Made by a program: the position numbers and the translations under genes. Under the pieces are notes generated by a model that was not told the origin of the DNA, made no database searches, and saw nothing but the letters and a program-made list of their open reading frames with translations. Below, one piece after another: positions 44,910 through 56,900 of a stretch of 60,000 nt of DNA. This stretch comes from Hydractinia symbiolongicarpus (Eukaryota; Cnidaria; Hydrozoa; Anthoathecata; Hydractiniidae), in NCBI RefSeq assembly GCF_029227915.1, contig NC_079888.1, positions 16,167,001-16,227,000 of the forward strand. The letters are read 5' to 3'. Position 1 is the stretch's first letter; the number at the start of each line of letters is the position of its first letter.

Positions 44910-47900
44910 CTACATAATAAAAACAGAGCAAATACATATATTATTTGTAACGAGAGTTTTTCATTCTTTTTTTTCTACAAGAAGAATTTTTTTTTATTTT
45001 ATGAAAATCACTTAAGTAAGACACTACACTCGCCGACATTCAAAATATCGTTTGCTCGCATAAAAATCGAAACGACTTGATTAAGAAACAACACAGATTA
45101 GTTAAGTATATTATACAATAAATTAAATAGAATTTTGGATAAGAAGCACGTTTATAAGAAAGCTACCAAAATAAGCTTAAAAGTAAGTCAAAAAAGATTT
45201 CCGACAAAAAAGCTATTAGCCTTTTTGCCAAGAGAAAGTAAAATGTATGCAAAACCTTAGATTCGGCCGTATAACGTTCTAAAGCTATAAGAATATAATA
45301 GCACAGACCGAATGCAAACAGAGTTGGGTCATCCTTTTCTGTTTAATTCGTAAAAGATTGCATGGGTGAAGTATTTTTTTAATGTTTTAACTTGCCAGCA
45401 ATTAAAAGATATGTTACTCTCAGTTGAAAAACAAGTCAAAACATGTCAGTATATTATACTGACGCAATTTCAAAAGGACTAAAGAAAGCAGGTACTATAA
45501 TGAATTACCCTGACGATAACAGCATGCCAAAAGTAGAAACCAGTAAACTAACCTCTATAATTTTCTGTAACACGTTCTCTTGAATAACAGTTTCTATAGA
45601 ATGACTCGCTTCGTACAACTCCTGGATCATCTTCATGCTGTTCTCGGCTAGTGGTACATAGTTCATCACCACCCATTCCCCAGCACGCCCGCGTATATGC
45701 GTGAAATTCTCTTTATCGTGCGATTCGACTTTTGGTGGGCAACTCGCGTACTCGACAAAAGTAAGTAACAAAGCAAACAAAGTTGGGTACATAGGCTGGT
45801 GTTCGTTGTGTTCTAAAATGTTCTTATTCTGCAGCTGTGGAACTTCCACAAGCAACGCCTTTAGGGAGTTCAACACAGATTGTTGCAGAGGGGACAATAC
45901 AGCCTCGTGGTGGAAGGTAGGTAGCAGAAACGGTGACGTGTCAGAGTGTAATGGCATCGATACAGCACGCTGTAGCACTTTACATAGACGTTGTAAATCG
46001 CCTATACCAAATCGTGTATAAATACGAGCTAACAAAGGCGGGAATATATTGACTAGGGCAGTTAAAAATGGCTGCGAGGGGTATATTGTTTTCATCTCTG
46101 TTTTGCCGTTACTATCCTTTACAGTTCTCAGGAAGTGTGGGCTCTCCATCGAGTTTGCTCCGATATTCTGCCACACTCTCCACGCATTAATCCACAAATC
46201 AAGCTCAGCGTCGGGTACATCTGTGAACGCAGGTGTTCCTTCGCTTCCCTGTTTCGTCTGAGTATCAGTTGGCCGAGTATCGTAATTCACAATCTCCTGA
46301 AAACTCTTCAACGAGTTTAAAGCCACTTCCGAGTTTTTAGTTAATGCACTAGCCTCAATCATTTCTAGTAACAATGCCCACGCACGCGGATAATCTTCGA
46401 GCTTTTGAAGTATGTGTGACCTCGTACTGAAAACTCTTGACACTCCAGCCAATGACAAGACGCATGTTTCAGCCCATTGTTTTTCAGCAGTGTCACGCGA
46501 GTGATGTATAAGAATGTTGCCAGGCAACGCAGTGTTGTCTGAGGGAGGAGGACAATCAGCCGCAACGGAAGACATAGCTTTGACTTTTTCCAGCAAAGGG
46601 AATAACACCTAAGCGAAGCAAAATTAAATGTTGATAAACCTGAATTCTTGTTCAAAATAAATGCGAAGTACAAACAAATACCTTCCACAGCACGGTATAC
46701 CATGTTGCATTTTCCAGCAATCCACCATGAGCCGAAATAGTTGAAAATAGCGTTTGACCAGCACTTTTTCTAACAGCAGGACGAGGGTCTACGCACAGGT
46801 CGCCTAGTTTCCCATACAAACACATCCACGCTGAATCAAAAGGAGGTACCGAGGTGTCCAATGTCGGATAAAGTTCGACATTATGAATCGGGCTACTTCC
46901 GTTCGATTCTTCCTTTTTGACGAGATCAGGTTGACATTTCATGTAGTTTTCTAAGTCGTGCTTTAGTGACGTTCGGTTTTGATAAAGGAAATCTGAAAGA
47001 TTCCACTGAAAAAAAAGCAGGAGTTTTTATTGATTGTAATGATTACAAGTGAGAGAGGTATAAGGTCATGCTTGCTTCTTTTTTAATCACATTTAAGGTA
47101 GAAACACGTGAGGAAAAACTCTTACTAGACCTTACTCAGGTTGTATAGACAATTTTATGAAATCAATCATTTTCTATCCAGACCTTCAAACAAAAAATAT
47201 TTTCAGACGTTCATTTTCTTTAAACGTACCAGCAATCCAACGGCTGTCAGACTTATGTTGATCTCATTCGGTTGCAAACCAAACTTTCCCGCCACATCTA
47301 CCAAAACTTGTAGACACCAGCAAGGAATTATGGGTAAGAAATCTGTCACAACTAATTGCAGACTCTGAAAAGCCAGTCGAATGATTGATTCACTAAAAGG
47401 ATTAAAAATACATCATGATGATTTGCTTTTTTCCCCCAGAAATCCAACATTTTATTTTGAAAAAATTTAAAACACAGAAAACTGTTGATTGAACTATCTT
47501 GATTTTACTAAGCTTCAAAATACGATACCAAAGATTTCACTGCATAAACTTTGGGAAAAAGTGATAAGGTCAAATAAATGATAAATACATAAAGTTACGG
47601 GGTTTAAAATGCATAAATTGTAGAAAAAATATTTAGCTTGAAACAAACACATTTGAAGCAGGTGTTGCGTGGACTGCAAAAGCATCATAAGTCGACATAA
47701 GCATGAGACACATAAGTTACACAATTACATGACCTACTTTTGCTGGTTGGTTGCTGAGCCAATAATACGTAGAACAACAGGCCATGCAGTAGCTAGCTGT
47801 GGTGCACATTCTTGTAATATGTTCAGTGTACATTCGAATTGTTGTTGGCGCACATCTGAGAAAGTTATTGTCGCCATTTGTTGCAGTGGGTATAAAATCA

Positions 47901-50900
47901 TCAACTGCAATGACTATAAAAAATAAGATAACAAAATTGATGCGTAAACTAGTCGATAGCCCAATCCTTTTTATGAAGTAGCTTAGCCTGTTTGCTTTTC
48001 CGTGTATCCGTGGCACAGCTATCGAATCACGCAGAAAAAGAATATGGCTATAATATAGAATAGTCAGTTGCCTGCGGATAAATCCACAGGTTCTTTAATA
48101 TACACATTTCAGGTTTCTGTACTACAATTTTTCGGTTGCGCAAACAGATACAATGAGCAGGCCTTTATATAAGGGGAGAGTGATTGCTCTTGCTTACGCA
48201 AAGAACCGCCCGATTCTGACAGATGAAAAATTAGCTGAGCCATTATTTGATCCCCCAATTCCACAAAAAGTTTGTCTAACTGAGCAATATTAATTCTTCT
48301 CACATGATATTAATGTTATCTTTCTTATCATTTGCAGTAAAATACAACCAAAATAAATAAAAAAAGATATATAAAATAGGTAAAAATTTGTAATAAAATA
48401 TACGTATTCCATTTATTCAGGATACTCGCCCAGTCTAAATTATTGTAACCTCGGGCGAGTGATTTATTGTTCGAGTGTTATTTTCTTATTTATAAGCTTG
48501 GATGAGATGCAAAAACTCTGGGAGGTCTTATGTGATTTGTTGTAGCAGGTATAAAATCATCAACTGATGACAAGACAAATAAAGGAGTAAACTTTGGTGT
48601 GATGGGAACGTTCCATTCAAACAACTCTACATACAAACGCTACTGTTAAGTCTACTTACTAAATCTTCGGTGAGTGGTGGTTTGTGGTCATGGAAAATAG
48701 CCGATTTTATCAAAGCTGTTAATGCATCAGCTCCCCATTCACGTAACCTACTATGAGGATGCTGTGTTACCTGGAGGAGAAAGGTAAACAAAATATTCTC
48801 AAATTGTTGAAGAGTTGGATGAATAAACCCTTAAATATAGCTTTTAATCTATGGTGGGGCTTTATCGTAAAATGTTATGAACTTTACAAATCAACTGAAA
48901 AGAGCAAGTAATGTTTATAGATTTGTCATGCACAGTATCAGGCTTTCTAATTTCATTTATTTAGAGTACGCAAAAAATTGCTGACGTAAAATGTCATTTT
49001 CCTGTTTCACATTGACAAGCTTGTATTACACATCGGTCAGGGTTCTAATCATGCTGTGTCCAAGAATTTAGTGAACACTTTGGAAATATGTCAATAGACA
49101 ACAGGGGCAAAACTTTAGTTACAATTTACATGCAACTTAAAGAACATCAGCTTTTTCATTCGCGATTACCAACTGTTGACGCGAGTTAAAAAGGCTGAGT
49201 ATATCCTTTCCTTGTCTTTTGCCAAAATAAATATTTATTTATGTTTTTTCCATTGTAAGTATAATAATTTGGATGTGGGCTTGTGTTACGTCTAGATACA
49301 ATTACACAATTTGGGTTTGCATTATTACAGGTTTCTCAGTTGTTTAAACATTGCCCAAGATGCTCTTGGAGATCCTACATTTGTCCAGCATCATTAGTGC
49401 CTCTTTAACCACAACTGTGTAAAGAAGATCCAATTGCAAAAAATATATAATAAAACTCAGCATCTCAAACACAGAGTAAATTACAAACCTCCAATAAATG
49501 AGCGGTAAGTGGTTTCCATAAAACACGTAAACGATTTAAATTAACCAGACCAGTCTCTAACATTTTAGCTACAGCAAATAAACTTGGTTCCTAAAATATA
49601 ACAACATACTGGTAAGCAAACGAAATTAAAATGTATTGAGTTTATAAGCATTTGCAATTTTGACACACAGGTTTATAATTTCTTCTTTCACACGAATAAT
49701 GTTATCTCTGAGAAACAGAACAGTTACTTATGTCTTCATTTTTTCAAACAGTAGAAACATCACAAGATACGAGATTTTACACATCATCATCACCATCATT
49801 ATTTATCATACCACCTACCTTTTACCTTAATTAAAAAGACTCTGTTAAATGCATGTAGTAAAAGGTGTTTTTATACCAAGTTTTCAGAAAATTCATACCT
49901 TATTATTAATTGCATTTTCCATATCTTCTGTAGACAAACGACATAACGCACTGACCAAATGGTGAACACCAACATCATCCAAATATTGTGAACTTTCAAA
50001 TAAACGTGATAGCATTGATGAAAGAATTGGTAAATCTGCCATCATGGATTGACTAATGATCTAGAAGATAAAAAAGGCATAAAACTACATTCCTGATGTA
50101 AATTTTAAGATACTGTTGATGGAATAATTTGTGATGTTACATGAAGTCACGAATAAGCAGAAAATACTTGTTAAAAATTTCTAAAAAAAAAGGTTCTCGG
50201 TGTACTAATTAACTCAATATTTGCATATCAAAAACTCATACCAAATTTGGCAGCTCGTTTGCTTGTATGGTTTTAAAACTTCCGCCTGATGATAATTTTA
50301 AACCTAGGATTTGCGTCAGGTGTTGCAGCGTCATTAAAGATAAATACCAAGCTGTGCCAAGTATATCGCCATGACAATGCGCCAAGTTTAATAGCGCACG
50401 CATACATTGTATGTTTTTCACTGTCATCTATAAACCAAAAAAAATAATAAACAACCAACAAAACCATACATCCATTACACTGTTCAAATCCAAATGGCTT
50501 TATGCCTTTTTATATTGAAAAGATATTTACTACACTGAAAATAGGTTGAACACCAGAAATTACAAGCGTATATTACATTTGCCACCTATTTTAACAACAC
50601 AAAAAAAGCATCAGCGAATACACTAGGCCAAGAAGAAACAGGCTCGTAACTCCAGTTATTGTTCCCGCTGGGTTACTGGGGACCCCCTATAACAGTAAAA
50701 TTGTCAACTTTCCCAAACTGTCCTAAAATACTTGTTTCTGAACCGATAGGTTAATGAAATATCAAAAATCATTTTAATGTCAATACAACCATTTATCTAA
50801 AGTTATTGAAAAAAGAATTTTGGGTATATTAATGGATCATTGGTGACATCATAAAAATATATCACTGTAACTATTTGCCTCTCTTGACTAGTTAATCAAT

Positions 50901-53900
50901 TAATCAGTTTAACATAAAAACTAACCACAATGTTGTTTCCTGATGAATCATTCAAAGATTCTGTTTTCAATGCACCAATAAAATTGACATCGTAACTTGG
51001 TTGCTTTGACAACAAAGCATGAAGATTATTTGCAGCATAGTTTTCAGGCAAAGACATCTTACAAATGCATGAAATAAAAGCATCTCGATTTGAGTTCAGG
51101 TCAAGTTGGCCACACACACTGGCAAACGTTTGCAATGATTTTAAGATCTGATCCGTTGCAGGCTCGTCTGTGCTAATAAAAAAGGAATAACTTTATTAAT
51201 AGCGTATGTCTGTAAAATCAACAACTGAAAAGCTACTAACAGCAATTGTAAAAAAATAACAACATTGCTAAGAAACGACTGAAACAACAATCCAGTCACA
51301 CTAATGCTATATTAACCATTAGCTTACAATTATTAAAGCGAATAGTAGACACACAGAAAAAAAAACACTGTTCTTACTACTAACAAAATAGCCTTAGTAA
51401 TTGATCTACCAAGTATTACTGCTTACTGAGACTTCCATGATAACTGCATACATTAAAATGAAGCAAAAATTACAAGTAAATCATTTAACTAACCAGGCTT
51501 CCAGTAATATGGTAAGGGTTGTTAACATGTGACTCCATGAACAGTCAATCATCTTAACCCATACAGGCTTCATGTCTAAAACATTATATGTAAATAATAG
51601 CAATATGGTGTAGCAAGAGATAAGTAACAAATACTGTGAATGATTTCTGATTGTTTGATTTTGATGAACTGATTAAAATAAAAAGAATTTTTATTTCAAA
51701 GAAAAAGTAATAATAGAAATCATACTATATTATAAATAGCATGTGAATACTTTTGAAATATCACACTTGTAAAACTTGTAAAAGCACAGAGAGTAATAAA
51801 TGAGAAACAACCCACCTTCATCTTCAACATCCAATGGCTGGTTGTGTTTCCAAGCTTCAGAACCAAGTCCCGTTTTATCCTGATGTTTGATATCTTCAAC
51901 TTCGCCATTTACTTCTTTTTTCTTTTGTTTTGACGGTCTGTTAAGTATTAAGATATCAACAGCTTGACATATTTCCATGACACATGAGAAAACTACTTGC
52001 ATCACATAGGACTCAGATACGTTGACACCTTCGTTTTTATACTCCAACTGTTCTAGACTAAAATAAAATTGAGTTGTTACTTTTTTTTCTTTATTAATAA
52101 GTATATACATTCCACATCATAAGGTGTAGTGGAAACATCTCTACTTCTATCGCTGTATTTTGTCTGCTAAAAACGATTTCCTCCCCTCCCCTTCCAGAGT
52201 AACTTCATTTATGTATGCCCATACTCAAACAAAAGAAATTTAAATGAGAAACGGATGCATGTTGTGAAATTCGCAAATCTCTGGAATTCCCACAGGCTAA
52301 CAACCAGTTTTTAATAATAAGGCAATAAAAATGTCAACAACAAGAAAATTTGAAATGTTGTTCACTAAAAATACTTCATTAAACCTTTTCCAGTGATAAT
52401 TGTTTATTAATCAAAGATTTTAAAGGGGCAGGCTTATTGGAGGGGGACCTATTAGAAAAAGGAGTTTATTATTTTGTAAATGTCCATAACAACCCGATAA
52501 CCTATTATTCAAAGACCAAAATAAAATAAGCAATATTAACATTGTTTAAGATATTCCTTGAAAAATATGAACAACTTGTAAAGCCGTTTTTAAATTTCAT
52601 ATATTTGTGGGCAGTATAAGCAATCCAGCAGATAAACCCTTGTGACAATAAGCCCAACTTCAGTGAAGACTGTACGTTAATCTCAGGACCACATATAGCT
52701 CATACATACATGGTACATTTGATTCTAATAAATGTCAACAGGAAGTTCTATTGTCAGTTGAGATGTCAAGTAAAATTTTACATTCCCTACCCGGCTTAGT
52801 TTTACTACAAATATCTTCATAGTGTACACTTACTAAACGGGTTTAGGAGACGATTGACTGATATTAGGGACTGGTATCCACCCTCCTTTGTATGAAAATC
52901 CTGACTGATTGGTTAATTTATCCACAGGAACTGAGTTGGTTGATGTTGGTGAGTTAGCTACGTTTTGATTGGATACAGCTTGTGATGCAGCTTTGGCCAA
53001 AAGTGATTGTATAAACACACCAAGCGATTCACATATAAGTTGGAATATTTTTGTTGAGTGTTCTTGCATGTCGTAATATTGACAAAATGACCTAGAAGAA
53101 AGATTCACACAACCCTTTTAAATAAAATTACCTTGTTTGATTCACAAAATAAAAAGGTCACAAAGGACCAACTTTAAAAGTCAGACATGCTACATGAGAC
53201 AGTCAAAACAAATACTCCAATAAAAATACTTATGTTTCAAAAAAAAAACAATTTTGAAATCTCTGATTTCAATCATTTAAAATAACAATATTCCACACAC
53301 AATTCTTGGTGCATCTCCCAGAGTCATATCTGTTTCCAATTATGCATAGTATCCCTTTTGCAATTGCATCTTTTTTGCAATTTGTTAATAAGAAAAGGCC
53401 AAAATATTGTACAGTAATCAATGACTTACTTTAATATTTGTGGCTGGGCGCAAAGGCTAAGAAGAACTTCTAGTGCTAAAGCTCGTTGCCAGAATGGTTT
53501 GTCTCCATCCAAAAATTTCACAAGTAATGACAAAAAAATCTCACATTCTGTAACCTACAATAAAAAAAAATAACACAAAATATAAATGACAAATAATGAC
53601 AGTGGTATTCCTGGTCTACACCCTACAACTCTTTGAAAAACATTTAGGTGAAAGAAAAGCAAAAATATGTAAACAGAAAAGAGCTAATACTTAGAGCTCT
53701 AAGTTTTTGTATTTTTATAGATCGATTAATGCTGGATAGGAAAGTAGCCTAAATAATATACAATAACATTTTGGATTGATGCTTTTCGCCATTGCATAGT
53801 TTTTTCTTTAAAGAGGTTGGGGCTAAAAGTCTATTCTAGCCGTTCAAAAACTAATCATATTTAAAAATGAGGTTCAAACCAATTAAAAAAATAAAGCATG

Positions 53901-56900
53901 TTATGAATCAAAAACATTTAAAAATAATATAAAAAAACTTACAAGTAATGTATAAAACTGCTTGATTAGAACAGAAACAATGCGTAGCAACCGAACTGAG
54001 ACGGAAAAAACAGGCTTTTCAATTATTGTTGGTGTGGTTTGTCCCCCTTGTTTGTATTTGATGTTGGGAGAAAAAAGTTTAATGATCAGTGGACATATAC
54101 GTTCTTTCAAAAGAAAACTAAATTCTGGATGCTAAAATAAATAAATAAATACAATTCATAAGGTATCAGAGAGTAAATAGGAAGTTAGTTACTATTTTCT
54201 TTCAACTGGCGAACATTGGATCACTAAAAAACTTTCTGTTTTTAGGTCGTTCAAGGAACTATACAAATATAATTTGCATTGTTAACAGTTGTTACGTCAG
54301 TATTTTGTTTCTCTAAATATGTATCGATGTTTCTACCCTTATACTTTTTATATCACACCAAGGGATAAAAATGAAACAACTTTCAAACGTTTGAAACTTT
54401 GTTTTTCTTATATTGAGTGCCTAGATTATAATTTCCTTGGCCAGATACGCTACGTTATAGATTGTACGCCACATAGAACACTTAATTCAGTATTTAAAAA
54501 AAATCAATATGCCTGATCAACTTTCAAAAAAATAAACAGGCTAACTCACGTCAAGAAATGCTTTTGGATAATGTCTTAGAATGGATTCTAATAATTCTAA
54601 ACCAAACGTTCTTGTCATTGTTTTCATTCCTTGTAACCAGTATGGATTGTCACCATTTGTGAGTTGACATAAATCCTGAAATAATAATAGTTTTAGTACA
54701 ATGCAGAGCTGAGTCAGGTTCTTATTTAATCCATTTTAAGTAATGCACCACAGTACTACCCATTTTCAAGTAATATGGTACAAAGTTTAACAGTGTGTTC
54801 TTCATTTTTTTTTTCTTTCTTTATTGTTTAAGGTTTTTCTTATAACGTCCACACCTTACATTACATTGGCATAACTTGTTTTTCAAACAAAAAAAGCATG
54901 CTGAATATTGGTGGCATTAAATCTGAAATAAAATAGGCCTAAAAAGTAAAAAAATATATTGGTTTTTTGAAAATAATCTTTACAGCAACAGCACTGAACG
55001 CAGAACATAAACTTAACTTATATGATTTTTAAAAGTTTTCACATCAATTGTTATAATTAATTGCAATTTGTCTTCAAATGAAAAACACTCTGCGCTCAAC
55101 TGAACCATTTTCATTTCTGTACAGTAAACAAAAAGTTTATGTTTACATCTATTTAGCTTGAGGGTTTAGTACTCATTAACATCATTATCACTTTCAACTT
55201 TATGTCTATTTTCCATGCTAGCAAAGGTGGGACAGAGTATTTTAACTCCTGAAAACCACATTTACTTACATGAATATATAAATAAATTCAATTGTTTTTT
55301 TTTTTTTAATTAAAACATTGTAAAGACAATTATCTATTAATTGTGGTGCTTAGTAGATAGATACCTGAAATAACAAATAAGCATCCTGGGCTCTTGGTCG
55401 CAACGTCCGGGGACATTTAGGATGTGGCGAAATTGATTCTTCGGCATCTTTATCCACTACAAATAAATAAAAATTATAAACATATTTTATTTCACAAATT
55501 TTTGACCTTAAAGCTAAATTTGATGTTAAATTAAGATAGAAGTTATGTGCTTATTCAAGGAAACAATATTACCGTTAAAGAATTTCACAAATTATAAAAT
55601 ATATATTATAAATTAATCAAAATTAAAAAGCTAACTGCTAAGTCGTTGGCGTTTATGTAAACATTTGTTTTTAATTTGTTAGTTTTGTATCCAAAAACCA
55701 GTGTACCACACTGCCTTGGACTGAATTGTGAGGATTTTTATCAACATGCTACAAATATATTTAACTTTCTTAAGGCTTTCGTAAGAATATTAGCAATTAC
55801 ATAACCTTTTGTATTATTATTATTTGTATTATTTTTCCATATAATGTAGTTAAAGAATTTAGAAAAAAATAAAAATAATCTGCAAATATAACCATATTTC
55901 GAACTTTCTTATTCAGATGAATTAATTCAAACCAAAATGAAAATCTGTTGCTTGTTTCCAATGACCCAGTAACTTAGCATCTGCATCTTGGTTTGCAATA
56001 AAACTTTTTGGGTGGGCTTGTATAGGCCCTATATGTTTACTTACAAAACTTATTGCAAACTAACATGCACATCCCAAGTTATAGGGCCGTCAGCAAAAAA
56101 TTACGACGCCTGGAACAAGGAATCATTTGACAGAAAATCTCAAAAATTGCTATTACTTAAATATAAAGTATTCCTTTATACTAAAAAAACTAGGCTTCAA
56201 AAATTAAATATTATGTTTTTTAGTGCACATTGTTCAGGTTTAATTAAACTATTCACTTTTTGAAGAAATGTACAATTTACAAGTAAAAGAAAAAATTACT
56301 AAAAAATGTAGAAAACAAAAATCCAGTGAATTAGGAATACTATTGTGACTTATTTTGACACAACAAAACAGCTAAGAAAAACATGAATATCTTGCACCAT
56401 ATTTTTTAAATAAAATTCTCATTTGTTCATTTCTCTCTGTTATATATACCTTTTGTTTTGTCTTCTTCAATCATACGATCTACAACAACTGAAACTCCTT
56501 GTCTAATAGCTGCAGATGCTGTGTTGCTGGTAGTACCATCTTGGTTGAAATAAAGTTTAAAACACAACACCAATGTCTAGAAAATTAAAATTCAGATTAT
56601 ATAATTTACCCAGGCGAGCACAACATTCAATAACACATGAGAAAGTTTTGATCTCACCTGAGCAAGTGGGTCTTTCTGGACCACATTGGAAGTTGTTAGC
56701 ATAACAATAATGGTCTGCAGAATGCGAAGATCTTCAATATCATCGTCAGCCAATAAACCAAGTTGTGAAATGACCTTACCAGCATAACCCTGTTACAAAA
56801 TTTAACAAGCTGAGTAAAGAAATATCTTTATAGAATGTTATATATCTGGTGCAAACAACATTTCCACTTTAACTCAACAACTCATGTTCAAAAACAGTGG

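Noticed and set aside
45701-46320. Plus-strand frames of 60-106 codons opposite MON2
   Set aside because: They lie antisense to exon 21, whose minus frame matches MON2 throughout. They are shadows of real coding sequence.
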